DNA from: Neoalteromonas arenosi
GTDB taxonomy: Bacteria > Pseudomonadota > Gammaproteobacteria > Enterobacterales > Alteromonadaceae
Length of the DNA: 64,000 nt
Reading direction: 5' to 3'
NCBI RefSeq assembly: GCF_030362855.1
Contig: NZ_JAUCBP010000007.1
Location: 124,001-188,000, forward strand
This document shows, piece by piece, positions 1 through 9,393 of this stretch (position 1 is its first letter; each line of letters starts with the position of its first letter). Below the pieces are notes generated by a model. The model was not told the DNA's origin, did no database searches, and worked only from the letters and a program-made list of their open reading frames with translations. The position numbers were made by a program, and so were the translations under genes.

Positions 1-176
1 GGCTCACTTAAATTAAATTCAACGACGTCTACCGGGTGGATGATTTCAACCACTCCCTCGTGCTCAGATACGGCCTCTGGCTCGACTTCGGCAATTGGCT
101 CAACGGACGCTGTGGTCACGCAACCACCTAAAGTAAGAGATAAAACAATGCCAGCACTGGCGACAACAGACTTCAT
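1..176 (-). CDS. mltD: Membrane-bound lytic murein transglycosylase D, N-terminal fragment
   Basis: Only the first 58 codons lie in the window; the gene runs off the left edge. The start is the ATG at 176-174. The peptide opens with a short hydrophobic signal ending in the lipobox LGGC, followed by an acidic, Glu/Val-rich linker, as expected for an outer-membrane lipoprotein. No catalytic or LysM domain is visible, so the name rests on position: in enterobacteria and many other gammaproteobacteria mltD lies directly downstream of gloB on the same strand, with the yafS methyltransferase divergent, and that is the order seen here. MltD cleaves peptidoglycan glycan strands. Any other lipoprotein remains possible. 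Confidence 0.6.
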   Translation of the reverse strand, partial: MKSVVASAGIVLSLTLGGCVTTASVEPIAEVEPEAVSEHEGVVEIIHPVDVVEFNLSE

Positions 177-275
177 ATTGAGCGTACAACCTTCCCTAAA
201 ATAAAAAGCGAAACAACAAGCACTTCAGTTTACTCTGTTTCGAGTCTTGGCACCAATCGCTGTGTGTTCACGGTT

Positions 276-1067
276 TTAGTAGTTATCTTTCCAGCGTCTG
301 ACCGCAGTGAAAACTGCAAGTTCATCGTCGAGCGTTTGATTGGCGTTTTTTTCTGCGGTTTGTTTAACTTCTATAGAACTGGCTCTGACAAATGGATTAA
401 CGCGTTGTTGGATACCAATGGAGCTAGGTAACGTGGGTAAATCATTGGCGCGTTGTCGCCTTGCCCACTGCGCATAGTCTTGTAAGTCACCATTGTTTGG
501 CTCTACATTGAGCGCAAAATCAATATTGGCTAGCGTATATTCATGCGTGCACCACACTTGGGTATTGCTCGGCAGCGCCATTATTTTCGCCAGCGACTGT
601 TGCATTTGAGCAGGAGTGCCTTCAAATAATCGACCACAACCACAACTGAACAGCGTGTCGCCGCATAAGATCCCACCATGGCCGATATAAGCAATATGGT
701 CAAGGGTATGACCGGGTACTTCAATGACGTTGAAGGTTAGATCGAGTGCCGGGATAGTGATTGAATCACCTTCGCCAAGATGCTCGGTTAATCCTCGGAT
801 CTGGCTATTGTTGGGGCCAAACACTGGAATGTCTGGAAACTCCTCACACAGTTTTGCAATTCCACCTGTGTGGTCGGCATGATGATGGGTAATTATTATC
901 GCGCTAAGAATGAGGTTTCGCTGGCTACAGAAGTCAAGAATAGGTTGGGCATCGCCCGGGTCGACGACCACGCAGCTAGACGCGTTGAAAAACGTCCAAA
1001 TATAGTTGTCAGTAAACGCTGGTACTGGCGTTAACTCGACATTGTCAGGAAGTTTAAGCTGTGACAT
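276..1067 (-). CDS. gloB: Hydroxyacylglutathione hydrolase (glyoxalase II)
   Basis: This cytosolic enzyme hydrolyses S-lactoylglutathione to D-lactate and glutathione, the second step of methylglyoxal detoxification. It is a metallo-beta-lactamase-fold enzyme: the binuclear metal motif THHHADH is near residue 55, followed by GHTLDH and the distal metal residues in CGDTLF, and a C-terminal CTHEYT stretch typical of glyoxalase II. The ATG at 1067 gives about 263 residues, matching the family; an upstream in-frame TTG at 1091 would add eight basic residues and has no better ribosome site, whereas a GAGAA element lies about ten bases before the ATG. It is divergent from the methyltransferase gene and upstream of the mltD-like gene. 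Confidence 0.95.
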   Translation of the reverse strand: MSQLKLPDNVELTPVPAFTDNYIWTFFNASSCVVVDPGDAQPILDFCSQRNLILSAIIITHHHADHTGGIAKLCEEFPDIPVFGPNNSQIRGLTEHLGEGDSITIPALDLTFNVIEVPGHTLDHIAYIGHGGILCGDTLFSCGCGRLFEGTPAQMQQSLAKIMALPSNTQVWCTHEYTLANIDFALNVEPNNGDLQDYAQWARRQRANDLPTLPSSIGIQQRVNPFVRASSIEVKQTAEKNANQTLDDELAVFTAVRRWKDNY

Positions 1068-1157
1068 CAGGTTAATTCTCTTTCGAGCCAATCTGTGCTG
1101 TACTATAAGGCAAGGTTTACTAGGTAAGCAACGCTTTAACAGGAGTCACTCGCGCGA

Positions 1158-1904
1158 ATGAAAGCCGCTTTAAAGCGAGAGCATTCTGAATATCCCCAGT
1201 CTTGGGCGGCATTGACCAGTGGATTGGCATTACAGCAGATTATTGCGAACGCCTGTGGCCCGAGTCTGCGCATGTGTTTTGGTTATCACTTTTTAAAACT
1301 GGGTAATTTGAGTGCAGAGATCAAGTGTGATGAATGCACAATTAACCACAAAATTGCGATAACTGCTAGACAACAACCTTATTCTTCCATCGTCGCAAAA
1401 GCCACTGATTTACCGCTGACAGAAAATAGCATCGATGCAGTACTGCTGGCCAATGAGTTAGATTTTAGCGCCGATCCACACCAAATTTTGCGCGAAGTCG
1501 ACCGAATTATTACGCCTAACGGCCACGTGATTATCACAGGCTTAAACCCGTTTAGTCTAGATGGTCTGCTACACTTACTCCCCATTAAACGTCGCAGTTT
1601 GTTGGCCAAAGCGCGTTATTTTCGACAAGGCCGCGTAAATGATTGGCTACAATTATTGGGGTTTGAGATTATCGAGCAGCGCAAGCTAGCACATTTCTCG
1701 TTATTTCTGAATCGAAGTAGTGCGCCGATGCGTTGGTTAAACCGTTTTTGTCAGCGTTATTTACCGTGGAGTGGGGCTGCTTATGTGATTGTTGCCCGAA
1801 AACGTGAAATTCCGCTATCCTTAGTGAAGCCATCTTGGCGACTTAAACCGAAATTTTCAGCCGTTGGAGCTAGTGTGCGAGTTGCGAAAGCGACTAAAGC
1901 ATAA
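1158..1904 (+). CDS. YafS-like SAM-dependent methyltransferase
   Basis: A 248-residue class I methyltransferase of the methyltransf_11 type, by position and content the equivalent of E. coli yafS, which is also divergent from gloB. Visible features are an acidic strand-2 region, the segment DLPLTENSIDAVLLANELDF that reads as the post-motif I/II part of the Rossmann fold, and HQILREVDRIITPNGHVIITGLNPFS, the usual 'leader element then GG' turn before motif III. The glycine-rich motif I is weak, as in YafS. The substrate is unknown. In E. coli the next genes are rnhA and dnaQ; here a chemoreceptor follows instead. Confidence 0.75.
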   Translation: MKAALKREHSEYPQSWAALTSGLALQQIIANACGPSLRMCFGYHFLKLGNLSAEIKCDECTINHKIAITARQQPYSSIVAKATDLPLTENSIDAVLLANELDFSADPHQILREVDRIITPNGHVIITGLNPFSLDGLLHLLPIKRRSLLAKARYFRQGRVNDWLQLLGFEIIEQRKLAHFSLFLNRSSAPMRWLNRFCQRYLPWSGAAYVIVARKREIPLSLVKPSWRLKPKFSAVGASVRVAKATKA

Positions 1905-1996
1905 AATGTTATCTCCGGTTGTGAAGAAATTGGTTTGCATGTCGATACAGATAATGAAGATAAAAATCATAAACAATTTGGGTGAGTATACGTTCA

Positions 1997-3040
1997 ATGT
2001 TTGCCAGAAAATCGAAAGCTGAAGACCTAGAGAAAATTAAATCGTTAGAACAGCGTAATGCGGCGCTTGAAGCCAGCATCACTGATCTACAAAATCAACT
2101 GAATGCCGAGTCTGAACAGGCCGCACAGTTTCAAAGTCAATACGAGGCAGCTAAACGACTGGTAGCTGCTGTAGCCCAAGCGGGCCATTCGGTTGCCAGT
2201 GTGAGGGATAAATTAACCCTTTCTTCTCACTCACTTTCTGAGCAGAAAGCCAAGCTGAAAGCGTCTGACGAGGTGTTTACCGGTTCTTCAGAAGTGCTGG
2301 ATGAGACAGTGGCGGGCTTGAGTCAGATCGATGAGATCTCATCGCGAGGCGTTAAGCATGCTGGCGAGTTGTCGGGTTTAGCAAGCAGTATTAGCAACTT
2401 TGTGGTGGTCATCAACTCAATCGCCGAGCAAACCAACTTACTTGCTCTAAACGCAGCCATTGAGGCGGCACGTGCAGGTGAAACCGGTCGAGGCTTTGCC
2501 GTTGTTGCTGAAGAGGTGCGTAATTTGGCGATGCGTTCTTCTGAATCAACTCAAGAAATCAATAATTTGGTGGCAAAGATTGAAGAGGGTACTCGCAATA
2601 TTGAAACGAATATTAATGAAGTATCGGAGAAATCACGCGAATTAGTGGGTAAAACCGGTGATGTTAGTCAGCGCGTGTCAAACATTTTGAGTCTGGCCCG
2701 GAATATGCGGGCAACTATCGATGCTTCAGCGACAGATGGCGTATTGTCTGCTTCACAGTTGGAAGTATTGGCGCTGAAGAGCGCTGTTTACGAAGCTCTC
2801 GCGCAAGGTCAGGCGCACAGCTTGCCAGGCTTCAGTGATTCACAGTTTGCTCACCTAGAGGAAACGGTGGGTGCAGATATGCGCGGACTGGATACTTTAT
2901 ATCGTCAGTTTGCGGATGCGGCGACTCAACTATTGTCCAAGAGTCAGGCAAACGGTGCGGTTGATAGCTCCGGTTTGGAGCGTTTCGAAAACAGCGCCAA
3001 TAAACTTTTAAGCAAACTTGCGGAAGTAGCGGAAGTATAA
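1997..3040 (+). CDS. Soluble methyl-accepting chemotaxis-type signalling protein
   Basis: A cytoplasmic chemoreceptor of about 347 residues with no transmembrane segment. The N-terminus (roughly residues 10-65) is a predicted coiled coil rich in Glu/Gln/Leu. The middle carries the highly conserved MCP hairpin tip, seen as [19 protein letters not shown] followed by [15 protein letters not shown], which contacts CheA/CheW. The C-terminal tail (about 255-345) resembles the helical layout of a CZB zinc-binding domain (LKSAVYEAL), but the Cys and His ligands are absent; that reading is tentative. I prefer the ATG at 1997, with GGTGAG nine bases upstream, over the in-frame GTG at 1982 that has no ribosome site. 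The ligand cannot be inferred. Confidence 0.85.
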   Translation: MFARKSKAEDLEKIKSLEQRNAALEASITDLQNQLNAESEQAAQFQSQYEAAKRLVAAVAQAGHSVASVRDKLTLSSHSLSEQKAKLKASDEVFTGSSEVLDETVAGLSQIDEISSRGVKHAGELSGLASSISNFVVVINSIAEQTNLLALNAAIEAARAGETGRGFAVVAEEVRNLAMRSSESTQEINNLVAKIEEGTRNIETNINEVSEKSRELVGKTGDVSQRVSNILSLARNMRATIDASATDGVLSASQLEVLALKSAVYEALAQGQAHSLPGFSDSQFAHLEETVGADMRGLDTLYRQFADAATQLLSKSQANGAVDSSGLERFENSANKLLSKLAEVAEV

Positions 3041-3061
3041 ACAGGCCCTATAAGTAGCAAG

Positions 3062-3090
3062 AAAAAGCCCAGCAAGTGCTGGGCTTTTTT
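3062..3090. terminator. Bidirectional rho-independent terminator
   Basis: An inverted repeat with stem AAAAGCCCAGC, loop AAGT and matching GCTGGGCTTTT arm, flanked by A-rich and T-rich runs. It lies between the convergent chemoreceptor gene and metG and can serve both strands. Confidence 0.9.
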
Positions 3091-3100
3091 CATGGTTGTT

Positions 3101-5149
3101 TTATTTTACGCGCATACCAGCCGTTGCACCTTCGTGCGGCTCTAGAATGTATAAGTCTTTACCGCCGGGACCCGCCGCCAATACCATACCTTCAGACATA
3201 CCAAAGCGCATTTTACGCGGCGCTAAGTTAGCCACCATCACGGTGTGTTTACCTACCAGTGTTTCGGGGGCATAGGCTGACTTAATACCGGCAAACACCT
3301 GACGCTGCTCATCGCCAATATCCAAGGTCAAACACAATAGCTTGTCAGCACCTTCTACATGCTCTGCGTTAACAATCTTAGCCACGCGTAAGTCAACCTT
3401 GGCGAACTCATCAAAGCTGATGGTTTCGGCGATTGGGTCGGTCGTACGCTCTGCTTGTTTGGCCGGCGCCTCAGCGTTAATGGTTTCTTTTGAATCTTCA
3501 ATCATCGCGTTGATTTTATCCATCTCGATGCGCTGCATCATTGGTTTAAACTTGTTGATAGCATGGTTGTATAGCGGCTGTTGAGCACTGTCCCACGTTA
3601 ATGTGTCATTCAAGAATGCTTCGGCTTGCTCGGCCAACTTTGGCATAACTGGCTTTAAGTATGTGACCAAAATACGGAAACAGTTGATACCTAATGAACA
3701 CACATCGTGAGTTTCGGTTTGCTTGCTTTCGTCTTTGATCGTGACCCATGGCGCTGCCGCGTCAATATATTGGTTTGCGCGATCAGCCAAGGCCATAATT
3801 TCTCGGATCGCTTTGTTGTACTGACGTGACTCGTATAACTGGGCAATGGACTCTGATGCACTTGTAAACGCGGCCAATAAGTCTTCATTCGCACATTGTC
3901 CAGATAACTGACCATCAAAGCGCTTAGTGATAAAGCCGGCACAACGACTAGCAATATTGACCACTTTGTTGACTAGATCAGCATTAACTTTTTGCGCGAA
4001 GTCTTCGAAGTTTAAATCGATGTCTGTAACCGAATCATTCAATTTAGATGCAAAGTAGTAGCGTAAGTATTCTGGATTTAAGTGATCAAGGTAAGTACGG
4101 CCTTTAATAAAAGTCCCGCGCGATTTTGACATTTTCGCGCCGTTTACCGTCACGAATCCATGCACATTTACACCTGTTGGCTTGCGGTAGCCCGCGCCTT
4201 CTAACATAGCTGGCCAGAACAAGCAGTGGAAGTAAGTTATATCCTTACCAATGAAGTGATAAAGCTCAGTGTTTGACTGCTCTTGCCAGAAATCGTCAAA
4301 GTTAAGACCGACTTGATTACACAAGTTCAGGAAACTGGCCATGTAGCCTACGGGGGCATCTACCCATACATAGAAAAATTTATTCGGTGCATTGGGAATT
4401 TCAAATCCAAAGTAAGGCGCATCACGACTGATATCCCATTGTTGCAGACCTTGCTCAAACCACTCTTCGAGTTTGTTGGCCATTTCGTTTTGCACTGCGC
4501 CACTGCGTAACCAGCTTTTCAACATGCCTTCAAATTGTGGCAGGTCGAAGAAGTAGTGCTCTGAGTCTTTTAATACAGGGGTAGCACCAGACACAGCTGA
4601 ACGCGGATTTTTGAGTTCCGTTGGGCTATAGGTTGCTGAACATACATCACAGCTATCGCCGTATTGGTCTTCAGCGCCACAGTTAGGACAGGTGCCTCGG
4701 ACGAAGCGGTCTGGCAAGAACATTTGCTTTTCCGGGTCAAACAGCTGACTGATGGTTTTTGTACTAATATAGCCATTGGCGTGCAGACGATTATAAACCT
4801 CTTCACACAATTGTTTATTTTCTTCGGAGTGAGTTACGTAGTAGTTATCGTATTCAACGTGAAAGTCGAGTAAATCCTGATGGTGCTCTTTACGCGTTTG
4901 CTCAACCATTTGCTCAGGGGTAATACCGAGCTCCTGAGCTTTAAGCATAACGGGTGTGCCATGCGCATCATCTGCACAAACGCTGTAACACTCATGACCA
5001 CGCATACGCTGGAAACGCGCCCAGATATCAGTTTGGATGTGCTCAAGCAAATGCCCTAAGTGGATAGAGCCGTTTGCATACGGCAATGCGCTGGTAATTA
5101 AGATTCGACGCCTATCTGCGGCGGAGTTTGGTGTTGCGTTTGTTGGCAT
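3101..5149 (-). CDS. metG: Methionyl-tRNA synthetase
   Basis: Charges tRNA(Met) and initiator tRNA with methionine in the cytosol. Class Ia signatures are present: [11 protein letters not shown] (the HIGH motif), the zinc knuckle CPNCG followed by CDVC in the connective domain, and KMSKS. The C-terminal 110 residues form the EMAP/tRNA-binding dimerisation domain ([11 protein letters not shown]), as in the long dimeric E. coli type. The ATG at 5149 gives about 682 residues, close to E. coli; a TTG at 5164 in frame would add five residues. It is divergent from mrp, as in E. coli. Nothing is odd about the sequence. Confidence 0.97.
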   Translation of the reverse strand: MPTNATPNSAADRRRILITSALPYANGSIHLGHLLEHIQTDIWARFQRMRGHECYSVCADDAHGTPVMLKAQELGITPEQMVEQTRKEHHQDLLDFHVEYDNYYVTHSEENKQLCEEVYNRLHANGYISTKTISQLFDPEKQMFLPDRFVRGTCPNCGAEDQYGDSCDVCSATYSPTELKNPRSAVSGATPVLKDSEHYFFDLPQFEGMLKSWLRSGAVQNEMANKLEEWFEQGLQQWDISRDAPYFGFEIPNAPNKFFYVWVDAPVGYMASFLNLCNQVGLNFDDFWQEQSNTELYHFIGKDITYFHCLFWPAMLEGAGYRKPTGVNVHGFVTVNGAKMSKSRGTFIKGRTYLDHLNPEYLRYYFASKLNDSVTDIDLNFEDFAQKVNADLVNKVVNIASRCAGFITKRFDGQLSGQCANEDLLAAFTSASESIAQLYESRQYNKAIREIMALADRANQYIDAAAPWVTIKDESKQTETHDVCSLGINCFRILVTYLKPVMPKLAEQAEAFLNDTLTWDSAQQPLYNHAINKFKPMMQRIEMDKINAMIEDSKETINAEAPAKQAERTTDPIAETISFDEFAKVDLRVAKIVNAEHVEGADKLLCLTLDIGDEQRQVFAGIKSAYAPETLVGKHTVMVANLAPRKMRFGMSEGMVLAAGPGGKDLYILEPHEGATAGMRVK

Positions 5150-5249
5150 GTGGAGAATAGTCAATTAGGATTATAAAAATGGCTGCAAATACTAGCGTAA
5201 AAGGGCTGGGTTTGCATCCGTAAATTCGTCTTACACGAGGATTAATTGG

Positions 5250-6362
5250 ATGAAACTGTTTGGGAGTAAAACGCCAGACTTGTCGGCGCAAATTGAAGCA
5301 CTGGTTACCTTGTTAATTGAGTATTTCGTTGTTGAACCGAATAAGGCACAGCGTTGGGTAAAGCAGCATGGCGATGAACTTGAAATTGGTTTGCCGTTCG
5401 CAGCGAAGTCTCAGATTGCCATTATTCAAGACCACCTGGAAACTGAGTTTAAAGCTCGCTTTGGCGATTTATCCGCACCCAAAGTGAGAGTGTCCATTGA
5501 TATCCCAATTATGCACAGTGCGAAAACTCCCATTACCAATGTTAAAAATATCATTGCTATCGCCTCCGGCAAGGGCGGTGTTGGCAAATCGGCTACGGCG
5601 GTTAATTTGGCATTTGCTTTACAACAAGAAGGCGCACGAGTGGGGATTTTGGATGCTGATATTTACGGACCGTCAGTCCCCATCATGCTGGGGACTCAAG
5701 ACGAAAACCCCGTCAGCGCCGATAATAAGCATATGCAGCCCATTGTGAGTCATGGCGTGGTGTCCAATTCGATTGGCTATTTAGTACCTGCTGAAAATGC
5801 CACAGTGTGGCGGGGGCCAATGGCAAGCCGCGCTTTGGGGCAGCTCATTAATGATACACAATGGCCAGTATTAGACTACATGTTAGTGGACATGCCGCCA
5901 GGCACCGGTGATATTCAACTGACGATGTCTCAACAGGTACCTTTGACTGCAGCTGTAGTCGTTACGACCCCCCAAGATATCGCGCTTGCTGATGCGACGA
6001 AAGGTATCGCGATGTTTGAAAAAGTCGACATTCCGGTGTTGGGGCTGGTGGAAAATATGAGTTACTTCCAATGCAAAAAATGCGGTGAGCGGGAATACAT
6101 CTTCTCTGTAGATGGGGGCCAGCGCTTGGCTGATCGACATAACGTCCCATTACTGGGTAGTTTGCCATTGGACATTCAAATCCGCGAGCACGCTGACAAT
6201 GGCAATAGTCTTATCATCGACCAGCCTGATTCGCCACTCACCGAGGCATATTTGCATGCGGCGCGAACCTTGTCGCAACAATTGGCATTTAGCTTAGACG
6301 AACACAGCGAAGCACACGGGGTCGTAAAAGGCGATCCTATTGCGATTGTGACGCCTTCATAA
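5250..6362 (+). CDS. mrp: Iron-sulfur cluster carrier ATPase Mrp/ApbC
   Basis: A cytosolic P-loop ATPase of the MinD/Mrp family that binds and transfers Fe-S clusters to apoproteins. The first 85 residues are a degenerate MIP18/DUF59-like domain. The deviant Walker A motif GKGGVGKS is at about residues 107-114, the MinD-type DADIYGPSVP follows, then DMPPGTGDIQLT, and the CKKCG pair near residue 275 is the expected cluster-binding CxxC at the dimer interface. A GAGGA ribosome site precedes the ATG at 5250. Divergent from metG and followed by dcd; udk, which sits between mrp and dcd in E. coli, is missing. Confidence 0.95.
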   Translation: MKLFGSKTPDLSAQIEALVTLLIEYFVVEPNKAQRWVKQHGDELEIGLPFAAKSQIAIIQDHLETEFKARFGDLSAPKVRVSIDIPIMHSAKTPITNVKNIIAIASGKGGVGKSATAVNLAFALQQEGARVGILDADIYGPSVPIMLGTQDENPVSADNKHMQPIVSHGVVSNSIGYLVPAENATVWRGPMASRALGQLINDTQWPVLDYMLVDMPPGTGDIQLTMSQQVPLTAAVVVTTPQDIALADATKGIAMFEKVDIPVLGLVENMSYFQCKKCGEREYIFSVDGGQRLADRHNVPLLGSLPLDIQIREHADNGNSLIIDQPDSPLTEAYLHAARTLSQQLAFSLDEHSEAHGVVKGDPIAIVTPS

Positions 6363-6449
6363 TTCTGTCTAAATAGTTGCCAGCTGTGGATTCGCGCCGC
6401 ATAATAGCGGCGCTTGGCAGACCTGCCAGTTTCTAAGGGAGAAGTATTC

Positions 6450-7040
6450 ATGCGATTGTCCGACCGCGATATCTATCGCTACATTCAAGATGGTAAAATT
6501 GCTATTTCGCCAACGCCAGATTATGAGCAAATTAGCGGTGTAACAGTTGATATTCGTTTAGGTGACAAATTCCGTGTATTCAATGATCATCAGGCTCCCT
6601 ACATTGATTTAAGTGGCAAAAAATCAGACGTAGAAGAAGCACTGAATTCGGTAATGAGTGATGAAATACTCGTACCCGAAGGTAAGTCATTCTTCCTTCA
6701 CCCCGGCGAATTGGCGCTAGCGGTTACACACGAATCGGTTACGCTGCCAGCCGATATTGTTGGCTGGTTAGACGGTCGTTCATCGCTTGCGCGTTTAGGT
6801 TTGATGGTGCATGTAACTGCACATCGTATCGATCCAGGTTGGTCGGGAAAAATCGTGTTAGAGTTTTTCAATAGCGGTAAGCTTCCTCTAGCCCTCAAAC
6901 CCGGCATGAAAATCGGTGCACTGTCTTTTGAAGTATTATCAAACCCGGCTGAGAAACCCTACAATGCAAGAATCGACGCCAAATACAAAGGCCAAGATGG
7001 TGCAATTGCTAGCCGCATAAGCTCAGACAGTAAAGGTTAA
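6450..7040 (+). CDS. dcd: dCTP deaminase
   Basis: Converts dCTP to dUTP, supplying dUMP for thymidylate synthesis. The family signature [10 protein letters not shown] and the catalytic stretch [17 protein letters not shown], containing the active-site Glu, are visible around residues 110-140. The ATG at 6450, preceded by AGGGAGAAG, gives about 196 residues, the normal size; an in-frame TTG at 6414 would add twelve residues of non-family sequence. It follows mrp by about 87 bases and may share its transcript. Confidence 0.96.
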   Translation: MRLSDRDIYRYIQDGKIAISPTPDYEQISGVTVDIRLGDKFRVFNDHQAPYIDLSGKKSDVEEALNSVMSDEILVPEGKSFFLHPGELALAVTHESVTLPADIVGWLDGRSSLARLGLMVHVTAHRIDPGWSGKIVLEFFNSGKLPLALKPGMKIGALSFEVLSNPAEKPYNARIDAKYKGQDGAIASRISSDSKG

Positions 7041-7160
7041 CCATAGCTCGCCTAGCCACGCAGCGGGGCGATAGACCCAACACCCGCTTAGAGGCTTTCG
7101 AAAACGGCACTCATGACTGGAAACCAGGGCTCAAAGCTGTGGTTGTCTGCTCTTTAGTGC

Positions 7161-7811
7161 CTAGATTACGTGCATGTAAATGGCAAAGAAATGACACGCC
7201 GCGCCAGCTACAACAAATAAGTGCCAAACGGCATGCGTGTAGTGACGAGACTTCAACATGTAAAAAGGGATACCTGCGCTGTAGCACAAGCCACCCGCAA
7301 GCAATAATGCAAAGCCACCAGCTGTCAGTGATTGATAGATGGGGTAGATCAGTAAAATAGCTAGCCAACCCATCACCGCGTAAGTGATGACGCCGATTTT
7401 CGGATAGCGATGACCTATTGTGGTTTTAAATACAATACCGCCAATACCAATAGCCCAAACGACAATCATTGCAATAGTGCCAAGCGTGCCACCAACAGAC
7501 AACACCAGAAACGGTGTATAGGTCCCCGCAATCAGCAGATAAATGGCAGTGTGGTCGATTTTGCGAAGCACCTCGCGAACATTGATTTTGCGCACGGAAT
7601 GATAAACCGCTGAAGAAAGAAACATTAATGCGAGGCTTGATGCATATATCCATGCACTGACATTTTCGGCGACAGAGTCGCTTTTGATGACAAGCGCGAT
7701 TAAACCCACAACGGCAAGGCAAAAACCGATTGCATGGGTACCCGCATTGAGCCACTCTTCAACGGTGGAATAAGATGCGTGCTCTTTGATAGATGATTTT
7801 TTAGAAAACAT
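7161..7811 (-). CDS. Hemolysin III / PAQR family integral membrane protein
   Basis: A polytopic inner-membrane protein of about 216 residues with seven hydrophobic segments. The family's metal-site motifs are visible: SSAVYHSV in the second helix, IDHTAIYLLIAGTYTPF in the middle, and HAVWHLFVVAGAACHF at the C-terminus; together these supply the Ser, Asp and three His of the proposed zinc site. Bacterial members are homologous to YqfA; their physiological activity is unsettled, and the hemolysin name is historical. I chose the ATG at 7811 because the 28 residues upstream in frame are polar and not family-like. It is convergent with dcd. Confidence 0.88.
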   Translation of the reverse strand: MFSKKSSIKEHASYSTVEEWLNAGTHAIGFCLAVVGLIALVIKSDSVAENVSAWIYASSLALMFLSSAVYHSVRKINVREVLRKIDHTAIYLLIAGTYTPFLVLSVGGTLGTIAMIVVWAIGIGGIVFKTTIGHRYPKIGVITYAVMGWLAILLIYPIYQSLTAGGFALLLAGGLCYSAGIPFYMLKSRHYTHAVWHLFVVAGAACHFFAIYMHVI

Positions 7812-7933
7812 AATGACGAAAAACTTGCTTAAGGAATGTACATTGTAGACTTTCAGCGTACAAGTGTACACTGAAATGGGGCATCGAAAGTTCATAAAAA
7901 CAGCAACTAAGAGACTAATTCGTCATATTATCT

Positions 7934-7967
7934 TTGCAATAAAAGGCAAAATAAGTAGAATGCGCGC
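7934..7967 (+). promoter_or_regulatory. Sigma-70 promoter of tRNA-Pro with GC discriminator
   Basis: A -35 box TTGCAA (7934-7939), 16-bp spacer, -10 box TAGAAT (7956-7961) and GCGCGC discriminator sit just before the tRNA. A GC-rich discriminator is typical of stringently controlled stable-RNA promoters. Confidence 0.7.
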
Positions 7968-7973
7968 TTCGGT

Positions 7974-8050
7974 CGGTGTGTGGCGCAGCTTGGTAGCGCA
8001 CTGTCATGGGGTGTCAGGGGTCGGAGGTTCGAATCCTCTCACACCGACCA
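7974..8050 (+). tRNA. tRNA-Pro, anticodon GGG
   Basis: A 77-nt cloverleaf with encoded CCA. The acceptor arms CGGTGTG and CACACCG pair; the D loop holds AGCTTGGTA; the anticodon loop ATGGGGT gives GGG at 8008-8010; the T arm is GGAGG-TTCGAAT-CCTCT. The layout closely resembles E. coli proL (GGG), including a mismatch in the anticodon stem. It reads CCC/CCU proline codons. Although tRNA 3' ends are common attachment sites and the next 4 kb look accessory, I see no integrase and no second copy of the 3' end. Confidence 0.95.
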
Positions 8051-8284
8051 ATCAAACCAATAAACTAAACCACTAGTAATATAAAACGAATACAGTGCAA
8101 TGTTTTTTTCACCCCTTATTTCCTAATTTTTTTGTCTACTAACCGCAATTCCTTTTCATTCTGACCGCGAAGCCGTAATCTCAAGTTGAAGATATGGGAT
8201 TGCGTTAAAATCTGTGATTTTGACTTTTTCTTTTGTTGTAGCGGTAAACTGTCAAATCAAAAATTTAAAAACTCCGAATATATT

Positions 8285-8977
8285 TTATTGAACACCAAAA
8301 TATAAAATCGTGAATCGCATCGTATTTAAGAATCCATGTGCAATGATTGGAATCCATAGATTTCGTCCGGTTTTAACAAATATCCAGCCAAAAAATATTC
8401 CGAAAGATGCATTTGATAGAATTCCCACGGCACCTTCACTAAAATGAATCAGCCCGAATAGTATTCCCGCAATAACTGCTGCTTGCCATTCTTTTATTGA
8501 TGAATTACCCAACATGCGAGTAATCAGAAAAGCTCTGAAAAACATTTCCTCGCCAAACGCAATAGTAGTCCACGCTAGTGCCAACATTAACAAATAGAGT
8601 TCAGTATTATTATTGATAGGGTTGAACCGACTTTGGTCAATTTCTTGAGGATTCATACCGAACAAGCTGATAACGGCAATAAAAATAATTTGGACAGCAA
8701 TAAAAAGCAGTAGAGCGCCGACAAACGCTACCACGCCGAGAAAGAGCGTTTTCGCCCAGCTATTGGGAAAGGCTAACCCTAGCGACGACCAACTGCTTGA
8801 TTGACGTTTTAATATTATTGCTCCGAATAACATCATCATGACATAACCGATATTTATTACGGTGCCGCCCAATATCGATTCGACACCAATAATGCTTCCA
8901 ATTATCCCTAATAAAATAATTGGAGAACCAACAATCAAGACGTCGCGAAGCACGTTCGGTTTATTTAACTTGCCCAT
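8285..8977 (-). CDS. CPBP-family intramembrane glutamic protease (CAAX/Abi type)
   Basis: A 230-residue membrane protein with about six to eight hydrophobic segments. The ABI/CPBP motifs are clear: FGEEMFFRAF (the EExxxR motif with the catalytic Glu pair) near residue 142, GLIHFSEG with the second-motif His, and AHGFLNTM near the C-terminus. Family members resemble eukaryotic Rce1 prenyl-endopeptidases; in bacteria some process or confer immunity to peptides, but no partner peptide is evident here. The ribosome site is weak (GGAA). It is transcribed toward the tRNA and stands alone. Confidence 0.88.
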   Translation of the reverse strand: MGKLNKPNVLRDVLIVGSPIILLGIIGSIIGVESILGGTVINIGYVMMMLFGAIILKRQSSSWSSLGLAFPNSWAKTLFLGVVAFVGALLLFIAVQIIFIAVISLFGMNPQEIDQSRFNPINNNTELYLLMLALAWTTIAFGEEMFFRAFLITRMLGNSSIKEWQAAVIAGILFGLIHFSEGAVGILSNASFGIFFGWIFVKTGRNLWIPIIAHGFLNTMRFTILYFGVQ

Positions 8978-9393
8978 TGAACTATTTTCCGCATCTCAAC
9001 ACTGATTTTAAGTTTAGCATTTGACATGCGATTAGATAATTTGCTGATTATTCCGACATCAATTCGACCTTGCGCTTTTTTAGGCTTACTAGACGTCCAT
9101 TCTGGTCAGTCGCGTTCCCGCCATGTAGACATGCTTTGCCTGGCAATAGATGAAGCAATAGGGTTGCTAAGATAACGGTTCAGTCAGAATGACTCTTTGT
9201 CATTCGACATGAAATAAGTAATACGAACGGTATGAGCAATTTAATGGCAGTCCGTTAAGCCTACGTGACAAAAAAGTATTTTTCCGAAGGAGGATAAAAA
9301 ATTAAAGGTATAGGTAATCTTGAAACAGATCAAAGACCAGTCATTCTGCGTATTGATTTAGGTTAAAGAGGACAAGTCAGAAACTATACTTAC
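8978..9393. other. Intergenic region with hairpin and a micro-ORF with non-AUG start
   Basis: No conventional gene is visible. At 9187-9205 a perfect 7-bp hairpin (GAATGAC, loop TCTTT, GTCATTC) occurs without a T run. At about 9286-9294 the sequence AAGGAGGAT forms a near-perfect ribosome site, followed after five A residues by ATT and 21 sense codons, closed by TAA at about 9363, shortly upstream of the diguanylate cyclase gene. ATT starts are rare, so this could be a leader peptide, a remnant or chance. Confidence 0.35.

Noticed and set aside
7864-8076. 70-codon open frame spanning the tRNA
   Set aside because: It reads through the tRNA-Pro gene and its promoter, which explain the sequence.
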